From Paenibacillus sp. FSL H8-0537 (GTDB taxonomy: Bacteria; Bacillota; Bacilli; Paenibacillales; Paenibacillaceae): a stretch of DNA of 64,000 nt. Where the stretch lies: assembly GCF_038051995.1 (NCBI RefSeq), contig NZ_CP150290.1, positions 5,012,001 through 5,076,000 of the forward strand. Direction: 5' to 3'. Both the position numbers and the translations under genes were made by a program. Positions 36,779-44,853 of this stretch are shown piece by piece (the first letter of the stretch is position 1; each line of letters begins with the position of its first letter). Under the pieces are notes generated by a model that was not told the origin of the DNA, searched no databases, and saw only the letters and a list, made by a program, of their open reading frames with translations.

Positions 36779-36873
36779 AAACGGCCGAAAGCCGTCCTCT
36801 GGCGGCGCGGCGCATCTCATTCCGAGAAATAGAGAGAAAGGATGAAAAACCCCTATCCTTTCTCTCTATTTTG
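36779..36873 (+). repeat. Dispersed repeat, copy A, inside the cbiM leader
   Basis: GC-rich part GCCGTCCTCTGGCGGC (36791-36806) followed by a perfect 17-base-pair inverted repeat, 36827-36843 with 36855-36871. It sits between the riboswitch terminator and the cbiM ribosome site, within the untranslated leader. Member of the family seen also near 33.9, 38.6, 42.5, 56.8 and 61.7 kb. Confidence 0.85.
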
Positions 36874-36874
36874 A

Positions 36875-36915
36875 AAAATAAAAAAGACCGCCTCCCCTTC
36901 GCCGGGAAAACGGTC
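36875..36915 (-). terminator. Terminator of the cbiM cobalamin riboswitch
   Basis: On the minus strand GACCGTTTTCCC pairs with GGGGAGGCGGTC, then TTTTTTATTTTT. It follows the aptamer and forms the off-state. Confidence 0.85.
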
Positions 36916-37012
36916 ATGTGTACGCAGAAATAGACGGTTGCGCCAGCAAATAGACTGGTAGCAATCGCTTTCATTCGTACACCTATCCTTTCCGCGAAGG
37001 CACTGTGGTGCT

Positions 37013-37196
37013 GGAACGAGGTAGGTCTCCTGGCTAGCAGATCAACATTTTCCTTCGTCTTCCCCGGCTGCCCTAAAGCATAGGCCAAGTGACTCCTGCT
37101 GGTGAAGGAAAACTCCCTGATTACAGTGGCGGGACCGCTCGGGATTTGCACCCGATTCCCTGTTACCCTTTGACGTGCGCAAAGGCACCTCGTTCC
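37013..37196 (-). promoter_or_regulatory. Cobalamin riboswitch (cbiMNQO)
   Basis: The minus strand shows GGGTGCAAATCCCGAGCGGTCCCGCCACTGTA (in parts), GCCGGGGAAGACG and the B12 box AGCCAGGAGACCTACC, closed by GGAACGAGGTG and its partner CCTCGTTCC. It represses cobalt uptake when B12 is high. Confidence 0.97.
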
Positions 37197-37295
37197 ATGT
37201 CAATCCTCTTTATCATTCATTGGTCATTTTGTAGTTTGATCTTATCACAAAAGATTCAGGCTGTCCCCTATAAATGTAAATGGCCGAAATTTCTG

Positions 37296-38531
37296 TTAGA
37301 AAAAGGACAAAATGACGCCTACGACAAAACCGCATAATGCGCCGTTGACGCGAATCCACTGCAAATCGTTGCCGACCTTTTCCTCCAGCATCGAGACGAG
37401 CGCCTTGTCATCCATCCGCTCAAGATTATCCCGAACAAGCGCACCGATGCGATAGTGATTGTTCTCAATAAGTCGAACGAGATATCCGCGAATGCCGTTT
37501 TCCCAATTGTCTAGCATCTCTTGTTTGCCGTTCAAATAATCCGTTGCAAAACGGTATCCCTGCACAATCGCGCGCCCACCGCTGCGATGCTGCTCCTCCA
37601 GCTTGTCCAGCACAAGCTGCCGCAGCTCCTCCAGACGCAAATGGATGAAGCGCTCCGTTTCAACGCTGTCCACACCCTGTTCAATAAGCTGCTTCAGCTT
37701 GAGCATTAGCTCTTCGTTATCGGCAAGCTTCTCTGCCTGGGCTCTTACCTCAAGCAGCAGCTTTTGCCGATGCGGGCTTCCAGGATAAGAAAGCTCCTGC
37801 ATCGTAGAGAGCAGCATGTTCTGAATCAAACCACCGAGCTTCTCCTCATTCATAAAGCCGACGAAAGCTTGCAGCGCAAAACCCATGAAGCCGCCGACCT
37901 TAAGCTCCTCCAGCTTCTTAAAGGCGAGCTTGCCGAGCATTTCCTCGGTTTCACGCTTGCGAATCCAGTGGCCCACATGCTCAAGACCATAATCCAGCGC
38001 CCGTTCATCCCAGCGCTCATGGACGAAACGATCCGCCAGCTTGCGAACGATTGGCGTAAAATCCTGCTTTTTCACATAATCCGCCAAAAAGCCATGCAGC
38101 ACGCTGCTAATGCGCTCCAAGGGAAATCGCTCTACAGCCGACTGGGCAAAATCGACTGCCGACATTCTGAACCTGCGCTTGCCAATCAGCTTGGTCGCTG
38201 CCGACGCAGCTCCTGCGAACAGCTGAAAGCCCGACAGCTTGCGGGTAATGCTGTCTTTATTCAGCAGTTCATTTTCCATGGCGCTGATGAGCGAGCCCTC
38301 GATTTTCCTCCGGTTTTTGAGCAGCAAGGACGTATGCGGAATGGGAATGCCCATCGGATGGCGGAACAGGGCTGTCACCGCAAACCAGTCGGCAATCCCG
38401 CCGACCAGACCTGCTTCAAAGCCGCTTTCCAGCAAATGTGTCCATGCATTGTCTGGCAGCCACCATCTCGTCGTAATAAAGCCTGCCCCCATAACGGCAA
38501 GCGAAATCCCTGCTATATATCTTGATTTCAT
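37296..38531 (-). CDS. DUF445 family membrane-anchored protein
   Basis: A 411-residue protein from ATG 38531 (GGGAGGACAACG upstream). N-terminal hydrophobic segments (about 5-25 and 38-60) with the DUF445 signature ESGFEAGLVGGIADWFAVTALFRHPMGIPIPHT, a long helical middle and a C-terminal membrane helix (VNGALCGFVVGVILSFF). Related to YjiN of E. coli and YheB/YtxH-neighbour proteins of Bacillus; molecular role unknown, probably envelope-associated. Transcribed divergently from ktrB. Confidence 0.88.
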   Translation of the reverse strand: MKSRYIAGISLAVMGAGFITTRWWLPDNAWTHLLESGFEAGLVGGIADWFAVTALFRHPMGIPIPHTSLLLKNRRKIEGSLISAMENELLNKDSITRKLSGFQLFAGAASAATKLIGKRRFRMSAVDFAQSAVERFPLERISSVLHGFLADYVKKQDFTPIVRKLADRFVHERWDERALDYGLEHVGHWIRKRETEEMLGKLAFKKLEELKVGGFMGFALQAFVGFMNEEKLGGLIQNMLLSTMQELSYPGSPHRQKLLLEVRAQAEKLADNEELMLKLKQLIEQGVDSVETERFIHLRLEELRQLVLDKLEEQHRSGGRAIVQGYRFATDYLNGKQEMLDNWENGIRGYLVRLIENNHYRIGALVRDNLERMDDKALVSMLEEKVGNDLQWIRVNGALCGFVVGVILSFF

Positions 38532-38610
38532 CGTTGTCCTCCCTAATCGCGGCACCCCAGCGCCTCCTGTTGCATATTGGCCTATTATACCAGATAATGA
38601 GGTTGCGAGC

Positions 38611-38750
38611 GCAAACGGCTGTGCCTACCTTTGGCAGCACAAGCTCGTTTCGCGTAGAAATATAAGCGTTATAATAATAACAATACTTATGCATCCTTAT
38701 ATTTCAAGTGCAAACGGCGTTGTCGGGTATTGGCGACAACTGCTCGTTTT
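38611..38750 (+). repeat. Dispersed repeat, copy C, between DUF445 and ktrB
   Basis: GCAAACGGCTGTGCC...GGCAGC, then GTTTCGCGTAGAAATATAAG with its 10-base mirror CTTATATTTC, then a second GCAAACGGCG...GGCGACAAC arm. It has the same GC arm - AT hairpin - GC arm layout as the copy at 61.7 kb but is more diverged. It occupies the divergent promoter region of ktrB. Confidence 0.7.
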
Positions 38751-38796
38751 TTTCAACTACACCATTGTTTCGTTACATATAAAGGAGATTAACTGT

Positions 38797-40155
38797 GTGC
38801 TCAAACTACGAACCATTTTTCTGAAAATGACTCCGCCGCAAATTCTTACGCTCGGCTTTCTCGCGATTATTGCGGTCGGTACTCTATTGCTTTCCCTGCC
38901 TCATGCTTCGGCAAACCATCACGCAACGCCGCTCATTGACGCATTGTTCACAGCCACCTCCGCTGTTTGCGTAACGGGGCTTGTCGTCGTCGATACCGGC
39001 ATCCACTATTCGACCTTTGGCGAGCTCGTTATTCTCGTGCTTATGCAAATTGGCGGGCTTGGCTTTATGACGATGTCTACGCTGTTCGCCCTTGCCCTGC
39101 GCAAACGAATATCGCTGCGCGAGCGGCTGCTGCTGCAGGAATCAATGAATCAATCCTCGCTGGAAGGGATCGTCCGCTTCATTCGGCGCGTGCTCATTTA
39201 TGCTTTTGCGATCGAAGGGGTAGGTGCTCTCGTTCTCGCACTGCGCTGGTCAACGGAAATGCCCTTCGGCAAGGCGCTGTACTTCGGCATTTTTCATAGC
39301 GTGTCGATGTTCACCAACGCTGGATTTGATATTATGGGGCCGATGAACGGTCCGTTCAGCAGCTTTGTCAATCATGTCAACGATCCAATCATTAATGTGA
39401 TCGTCATTGCACTCATTTTTCTCGGCGGTATCGGCTTTATCGTGCTGGCGGAAATGTGGGATTACCCCAAAACGCGCAAGCTGTCCTTTCATTCCAAGGT
39501 TGTGCTCTATGCGACAGGCATTTTGTTTGTTGCAGGTGCAGCCGTTATTTTTATTTTTGAGTTTACGAATACCAAAACACTAGAGCCGCTTAGCATAAGC
39601 GGCAAGCTGTACAGCTCATTGTTCCAAAGTATATCGCCGCGTTCGGGCGGCGCCAATACGCTTGATATTCCGTCGCTGCGCCATGCAACGCAGTTTCTCA
39701 TTATTTTGCTCATGTTCATCGGTGCGTCACCAGGCTCTGCGGGCGGCGGCATTAAGGTGACGACGTTTGCGATTCTTATAGGAGCGGTGTTTGCGATGAT
39801 TCGCGGCCGTGAGGATGTCGTTTTTTTCCGCAGAAGACTGGCGAAGGACCGCGTGTACAAAGCGCTGACGATTACGATTGCTTCGCTGGCGGCGATTATT
39901 TTATTTACAATGATTTTATCTACGACCGAGGATGTCGATTTCCTCGTTCTGCTATTTGAAGTGACATCGGCTTTCGGTACGACCGGACTGTCGCTTGGCT
40001 TGACGCCGCATTTGACCGTTATTGGGAAAGTTCTGATTATTATTATGATGTTCGCTGGGCGGCTCGGGCCGCTGACGCTGGCGTTTACACTCGTTCCAAC
40101 GCAGGAGAAGAAGGAGCTGTATCGTTATCCGGAAGGTAAAATTATGATCGGCTAA
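38797..40155 (+). CDS. ktrB: Potassium uptake protein, KtrB/TrkH family
   Basis: K+ (Na+-coupled) translocating subunit, 452 residues. GTG 38797 is nine bases from AAAGGAG; the frame upstream is open but crosses a repeat. Four pore loops are visible, each with the filter glycine: TSAVCVTGLVVV, MFTNAGFDI, SISPRSGGANT and TSAFGTTGLSLG. The intramembrane loop GASPGSAGGGIKVTT of subunit D is present. The regulatory partner KtrA is not adjacent, so it must be supplied from elsewhere, as for KtrD of B. subtilis. Confidence 0.94.
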   Translation: MLKLRTIFLKMTPPQILTLGFLAIIAVGTLLLSLPHASANHHATPLIDALFTATSAVCVTGLVVVDTGIHYSTFGELVILVLMQIGGLGFMTMSTLFALALRKRISLRERLLLQESMNQSSLEGIVRFIRRVLIYAFAIEGVGALVLALRWSTEMPFGKALYFGIFHSVSMFTNAGFDIMGPMNGPFSSFVNHVNDPIINVIVIALIFLGGIGFIVLAEMWDYPKTRKLSFHSKVVLYATGILFVAGAAVIFIFEFTNTKTLEPLSISGKLYSSLFQSISPRSGGANTLDIPSLRHATQFLIILLMFIGASPGSAGGGIKVTTFAILIGAVFAMIRGREDVVFFRRRLAKDRVYKALTITIASLAAIILFTMILSTTEDVDFLVLLFEVTSAFGTTGLSLGLTPHLTVIGKVLIIIMMFAGRLGPLTLAFTLVPTQEKKELYRYPEGKIMIG

Positions 40156-40179
40156 CAACCAGCGAGGGAAAATTATTTT

Positions 40180-40806
40180 ATGAGGAAAGGGCAAGTGATG
40201 AGAAAACGGATCGTTTCGAAAAAAATCAGAACGCTTGTGCTATGCTTTGCAGCAGCTACAGTTGGGTTAATCTGCTGGTTCTCGAGCGAGATATTGATTT
40301 TCAGCATGAAGGATGAGGCTAGGCCCGTTGATGCCATCCTTGTGCTCGGCACGGCGGTCTGGGGCGATCAGCCATCGCCCGTGCTGCGGGAGCGTCTGAA
40401 CCACGCTATAAAGCTGTATGAGCTGGGCTATGCCGAGTCTATTATTTTCACCGGAGGACGCGGGTCTGTGGATGAGCTTGCAGAGTCAGAAGTATCTCGG
40501 AGCTATGCAATTGAAAAAGGCGTGCAGCCTGAGCATATTCTAATTGAAGACCAATCGCAGATTACAGAGGAAAATTTCAAATATGCGTTAGCTGCTGCAG
40601 AGCCGTATGCGCTAGAATCCTTTATAATCGTCAGTGATCCGCTGCATATGAAGCGTGCGCTCATGATGGCAGGCGAGCTGGAAATGACCGCCTACTCCTC
40701 CCCCACAACGACCTCCGCATACAGCAGCCTGCGAACCCAGCTTCCTTTTTTCTTCCGTGAGCTGTTTTATTATACAGGCTATCGAATGATATATGCTCTG
40801 AGCTAG
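40180..40806 (+). CDS. DUF218 (YdcF/SanA-like) membrane-anchored protein
   Basis: A 208-residue protein with one N-terminal membrane helix (about 18-40) and a DUF218 domain: DAILVLGTAVWGDQPSPVLRERLNHAIKLYE, IIFTGGRG and FIIVSDPLHMKRALMMA. Members are linked to envelope or vancomycin-permeability functions (SanA), with a conserved GxG nucleotide-like motif. The start is either ATG 40180 or ATG 40198; the latter has the better ribosome site (AGGAAAGGG). It lies 24 bp after ktrB and shares its transcript. Confidence 0.87.
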   Translation: MRKGQVMRKRIVSKKIRTLVLCFAAATVGLICWFSSEILIFSMKDEARPVDAILVLGTAVWGDQPSPVLRERLNHAIKLYELGYAESIIFTGGRGSVDELAESEVSRSYAIEKGVQPEHILIEDQSQITEENFKYALAAAEPYALESFIIVSDPLHMKRALMMAGELEMTAYSSPTTTSAYSSLRTQLPFFFRELFYYTGYRMIYALS

Positions 40807-40837
40807 CTGAATGCTTTCAGCCCTCAGGGTATTTTTT
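40798..40837 (+). terminator. Nested-stem terminator after the DUF218 gene
   Basis: CTGAG...CTCAG outside and GCTGAA/TTCAGC inside, then ATTTTTT; the left arm includes the stop codon. Confidence 0.75.
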
Positions 40838-40932
40838 GCGTTAAAAAACTAGTATTATACATTTTTGGCATTCGTAATCCGATAAAAAGGATAGGACTAA
40901 TTTACTAAGATGCTGCGAGGGAGATTAATCGA

Positions 40933-42174
40933 ATGCCAGAAAATATTAAGAAACTGCTAAAGCTGCTGCAGGAGCTATGGTATGTGCCATTCGTGGTTTA
41001 TACTGTCGGTTTTCTATATGTGCAAGGATCTTTTAATCCTTATTTGGGAGATCAATTTATTTTCAATGATATTTTAACGTTTTATCCTGTATCCCAGGGT
41101 CTATATTTAATTAATGGTATTTATTTCACCTTCTTTTTAGCTTTACCTGTTATAACGATTGCTGTATTTACAACAAAAAAAGCACGCAGAAAACCGCGCC
41201 GACCAACGAACCGCTCCAATGTGAAATTAAGGCGCTTTTTTTATTTCATACTTAAAAATCGCAAGCGGCCTTTATCGGCTTTAACGCATGGCCTCCTATT
41301 TATTATTTTTATTTGTTCAATGATTTTTTTTCAAATTTTAACCCTAACTGATGACTTAAACATACCGCTGGCTGTGCAAAATATTTTTTTCTACAGTGTT
41401 GGTTTCCTTATCTTTTATTTTTTATATCGAACCTCATCCTTATTTAAAATTAATGAATTAACGTTAAAAATAGCTATGGCTTTCGCTGCAGCCCTCACCC
41501 TGTGCTATTCCGTATATCTGAGCGGCGTTCATGCACAATTTATTAATTTAGCTAAATATGAGGCTCAAGAACGCAAAATTGAAATGTCACGAGTCTCTTT
41601 GGAAAATGAGACGATGACACTCATTAAATTGGATATTTCAGCTGATTACTATATTGGATACCATCTAGATACTAAACGAACCATTTTTATAGCTAGAGAT
41701 AATATTAATAAAATCGAAAATTTTCAAGCCTCTTATGCGGGAAAAAAACAGCTCGCTGATCCTTCTGCTTTGAACGATGAAGAGGATGCCATTATTAAAA
41801 CGTTGCAAAGCTATTATGATTTTAGAATCCACTCTGGGGAACGAACGAAAGCCTGTACACAATCATGCGCGTCATTTGACGTGTTCAAGAAGCTGCAATC
41901 AAATGCCTACTTTGGCAAAACCTCGGACTCCGTTCGGTTAATGTATTTCCAAAACAACCCATATCGCGATAAGAGTGAGGAAGACTATTTTGGTGTGGAC
42001 ATCTCTTTGCCGGAGCAGATTGAAGGCGAAGCGACCTTAAGAGCCGTCTATGTCAAAGAATATTGGAAGGACGACATTTTCTATCTAAAATATACGCTGC
42101 AAAATGTCGCTGATTTGGATAAAAACCCGTGGATCATCATTAAAAATGAGGAAGTATTTTTTGACTTTCAATAG
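40933..42174 (+). CDS. AT-rich multi-pass membrane protein with C-terminal outside domain
   Basis: Unrecognised 413-residue protein. Hydrophobic segments near 17-33, 60-80, 112-135, 145-162 and 172-190 are followed by a soluble domain of about 215 residues containing a CTQSC cysteine pair. ATG 40933 has GAGGGAGATTAATCG. The gene is clearly richer in A/T than its neighbours (many AAA, ATT, TTT codons), which suggests recent acquisition. The segment right after it holds mobile-type repeats, supporting an unstable site. Confidence 0.7.
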   Translation: MPENIKKLLKLLQELWYVPFVVYTVGFLYVQGSFNPYLGDQFIFNDILTFYPVSQGLYLINGIYFTFFLALPVITIAVFTTKKARRKPRRPTNRSNVKLRRFFYFILKNRKRPLSALTHGLLFIIFICSMIFFQILTLTDDLNIPLAVQNIFFYSVGFLIFYFLYRTSSLFKINELTLKIAMAFAAALTLCYSVYLSGVHAQFINLAKYEAQERKIEMSRVSLENETMTLIKLDISADYYIGYHLDTKRTIFIARDNINKIENFQASYAGKKQLADPSALNDEEDAIIKTLQSYYDFRIHSGERTKACTQSCASFDVFKKLQSNAYFGKTSDSVRLMYFQNNPYRDKSEEDYFGVDISLPEQIEGEATLRAVYVKEYWKDDIFYLKYTLQNVADLDKNPWIIIKNEEVFFDFQ

Positions 42175-42254
42175 TGGAGCTCAAAAGGATCGAATATAGC
42201 GTGGACGCGCACTGATGATGGCTGTAGCAACAAAAGAATCTCAAATAGGAATTT

Positions 42255-42435
42255 GGCGGACACAGCAGCAGCTATTTGTTCAGATACAGGGGGCTAAGCA
42301 GGCTCGCGGACTCAGAGGCCGCTAATCGCCCACTTTATGAACATTTATAGCCAGAAAAACCGTCTTAACGGCTTTCCTGTCCGTTTACCCTCCAAAATCG
42401 CCTAAAATGGGCAAATAGCTGCTGCTGGGTCCGCC
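42255..42435. mobile_element. MITE-like element with 24-bp terminal inverted repeats
   Basis: The first 24 bases (42255-42278, starting GGCGGACACAGCAGCAG) and the last 24 (42412-42435, ending GCTGCTGGGTCCGCC) are inverted copies with a single mismatch. The 133 internal bases hold no reading frame and include a smaller hairpin (AACCGTC-TTAA-CGG-type). Size, ends and lack of coding capacity fit a miniature inverted-repeat element. No certain target duplication is visible. Confidence 0.75.
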
Positions 42436-42446
42436 TAGACTAAAAG

Positions 42447-42515
42447 TAATCGGCTTTCGCCGTCCTCTGGCGGCAAAGCTATCGTTTCCCGGTGAAAGAT
42501 AAGTCCATTATAAGG
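42447..42515 (+). repeat. Dispersed repeat, copy D
   Basis: CGGCTTTCGCCGTCCTCTGGCGGCAAAGCT followed by GTTTCCCGGTGAAAGATAAGTC (given in parts): the GC-rich half matches the family closely, the AT-rich half is decayed. It abuts the MITE-like element. Confidence 0.7.
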
Positions 42516-42536
42516 GTGATACTTATAAATGCTTAA

Positions 42537-42596
42537 ATTAAAAAGGACAGCCAATAGTCATTCATATGGCTCATGACTATCAGCTGCCTTTTTCAT
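42537..42596. terminator. Bidirectional terminator
   Basis: AAAAAGG-CAGC...ATAGTCAT / ATGACTAT...GCTG-CCTTTTT; strong stem with A and T runs on the two sides. It can end the toroid-enzyme operon from the right. Confidence 0.8.
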
Positions 42597-42708
42597 CATT
42601 AAGGTTTGCTGATTGCTAAACCTGTTGGCAGGCTATGCAGTATATATTACCTATGCCATACTAGCCGTTAACTGCCGTGCGCGCAAGTCATCCAAGCCAG
42701 CTATAAAA

Positions 42709-44472
42709 TTACTGCCCGCTCGTCCTATTGTCATCACTAGGCGACAACCGGATATGAAACGTGCGGTCATAAGGCGTCAGCACGTTTACAACCAGCGTCT
42801 GGCAATCAACCGGGAATGCAGCGCCGCGAATAGATTTAGCCCAATGTTCATGCGCACCGCCGTCCATTTCAATCCAATCTTCGCCAGCCGTAAATTTTAC
42901 AGTGCCTGCTTTCCAAAATTGCGTGCCCGTTTCGGCAGAGGCCCGTTCGCCGCCAGCCAATTGCCCTTCCTTTCCGAATACGAAGGAAATTTGAGTCAAA
43001 AGCACATCCGGCTTGTCGCATTGAACACGGAGTCGCCAGCCGTCCGGCGTTTCAATGAGCTCAATTCGTACGTCGTGCTGCTGAAGATGTGTTACTTCAC
43101 GCAGCTGATGCGGCAGCAAATACCACGGACTGACAGCATTGCTCGCTATTTCAGGCAGACGATCCGTTGGAATCGGTCCGTAGTAGCCCTTTGATTCCGT
43201 ACCCTTCAAAACGAAGCCGGATTCAAGCTGCTCCATATCGTTCATTTTGATAAACCCCGGCTCGAACGAGCTGCTGACCTGCACACCAAGCAGCCGCGCC
43301 GCTCCGTGCCGAAGTGCAAAAAACGAATTCGTCTCCGCCATGACCGTAACACTCGTTCGTCCATCCCACTGCCGGGCAACCGGTGCACCGAATTCGGGAT
43401 GCAGACGGCTGTGATAGATTTTTCCGCCATGACCGGCCGACTCCATCTGATTTAAATAATGCTGCCGATTAAATTTCCCATTGATGACAACCCGGTAATG
43501 ATCCGGCAAACTGCCGCTTTCCACACCCGGCTCTCTCAGTTCCGGATGAAGCAAAAAGCCGAGCAAAACATTGTTCGGGATCGGTCCCGGATGGTTAAGC
43601 GCCTTGATTCCGAGCTCAGCCAAGGCAGCGAACAAAGGATTCTGATCGCGATGCGCCATAAGGCTGGATACAAGTGCATAGCTGGACATATCAAACAATT
43701 GACCAAAGTCCTGGCGTCCAGAATAATCCGTAACAACTTCTCCATCCGGGTGAATGAGATAAGCCATCATCCGCAAATTGCGGCGAACCGGCTCGAGAAG
43801 CTCGGGCCTGCCAAGAAGCTCAGCAGCATGGAACAGCATGACGTCGCTTACTCCGTTGTAGATGCCGTTGCTGCGCTCCGTCCACTCTCCATCCTCCGTG
43901 CAATCCATACCTTCAGCCAGCCATTGATCAGCGCGAGCTATAAGCTCGGCATTGCCAGTCAGCCTGTGCAAGAAGGCAAGCGCCGCTGTCAGCACCCATC
44001 GATGGTTCGGCGTATGGCAGCCGCCGGTCAGCAATGCCGGCGCAGAACGCTCGAGAAACTTTCTAATGTCCGCTCTAGCCCGTTCCAGCGCAGCCCATTC
44101 ATGCTTCACCAACAGTTCAAGCAGTTGAGCAAGTCCAACGACGGCAAAGGCGGTGTCTGGCGGCGAATGCATATTGGTCCAACCCGGCGATATCGTGCCG
44201 TCCTCGTGCTGCTCGCGGACAATGAAGGCCGCCGCCAGCTCCAAACGCCGCAGCAGCTGTTCGTCATGATAATAGTTGGAGCTTTCATCAACCAGTGAGC
44301 ATGCCCATAGCGCCATAAACGTTGGCGTTCCCATGTGGGTCGGCCAAGCAACCCCGTTGTCCGGATCGGCTACACCGCCGTAGAAGCGGCTGCCGCTGTC
44401 CATTATTTGATTGTCAATTCCTTGCTTTACCCAGCCATCATTGACGGCAACCAGCTTCTCATGCATGTTCAT
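42709..44472 (-). CDS. Predicted alpha/alpha-toroid polysaccharide-processing enzyme (heparinase-like)
   Basis: A 587-residue cytoplasmic protein without signal. The N-terminal 330 residues are helical repeats of the alpha/alpha-toroid type (WACSLVDESSNYYHDEQLLRRLELAAAFIVREQ, WTNMHSPPDTAFAVVGLAQLLELL in parts) with candidate catalytic NHRWVL and ERSNGIYNGVSD; the C-terminal half is beta-rich, as in heparinase II/III-type lyases or unsaturated glucuronyl hydrolases. Exact family is not secure. Last gene of the Lpl-type importer operon, overlapping the previous gene by four bases, so it likely acts on the imported oligosaccharide. Confidence 0.5.
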   Translation of the reverse strand: MNMHEKLVAVNDGWVKQGIDNQIMDSGSRFYGGVADPDNGVAWPTHMGTPTFMALWACSLVDESSNYYHDEQLLRRLELAAAFIVREQHEDGTISPGWTNMHSPPDTAFAVVGLAQLLELLVKHEWAALERARADIRKFLERSAPALLTGGCHTPNHRWVLTAALAFLHRLTGNAELIARADQWLAEGMDCTEDGEWTERSNGIYNGVSDVMLFHAAELLGRPELLEPVRRNLRMMAYLIHPDGEVVTDYSGRQDFGQLFDMSSYALVSSLMAHRDQNPLFAALAELGIKALNHPGPIPNNVLLGFLLHPELREPGVESGSLPDHYRVVINGKFNRQHYLNQMESAGHGGKIYHSRLHPEFGAPVARQWDGRTSVTVMAETNSFFALRHGAARLLGVQVSSSFEPGFIKMNDMEQLESGFVLKGTESKGYYGPIPTDRLPEIASNAVSPWYLLPHQLREVTHLQQHDVRIELIETPDGWRLRVQCDKPDVLLTQISFVFGKEGQLAGGERASAETGTQFWKAGTVKFTAGEDWIEMDGGAHEHWAKSIRGAAFPVDCQTLVVNVLTPYDRTFHIRLSPSDDNRTSGQ

Positions 44473-44849
44473 CTTCCTTCCTCATTCTCCGTTGATCCGT
44501 TACGCGTATGCCTAATAACAGCCAACTCCACCTCAATGCGTCCAGGTATTTCTTCGTATAGCGTTTCCCACGGAACGAACAACGGCTCACGCTCCGCAAG
44601 CTCGTAAGGAACGAACTCAAACGATGGCGTGAACCGATGATACGCCTGCTGATAGGCCCGAACTAGTACATTCGTCTCTTCATCATACTGCCCTTGCGCT
44701 TTGTACCACTCCGGCAGAGTAAGACCGTCCAGTCCGGCATCGCGGTCTGTCGCGGTGCGGACATTCGGCAGAAGCTCGGAAATAATTAGCAGCGGGGAGT
44801 AGGCGTGCTTTCCAGGCTGCGAATATAGGCTTACTGTTTTCCCTTCCAT
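44469..44849 (-). CDS. Hypothetical protein (126 aa)
   Basis: Acidic soluble protein of 126 residues with no signal (MEGKTVSLYSQPGKHAYSPL, EFVPYELAEREPLFVPWETLYEE). No family recognised. It fits tightly between the TIM-barrel isomerase (4-bp gap) and the toroid enzyme (4-bp overlap), which argues that it is real and belongs to the same pathway, perhaps as an accessory subunit. Confidence 0.7.
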   Translation of the reverse strand: MEGKTVSLYSQPGKHAYSPLLIISELLPNVRTATDRDAGLDGLTLPEWYKAQGQYDEETNVLVRAYQQAYHRFTPSFEFVPYELAEREPLFVPWETLYEEIPGRIEVELAVIRHTRNGSTENEEGR

Positions 44850-44853
44850 TATC

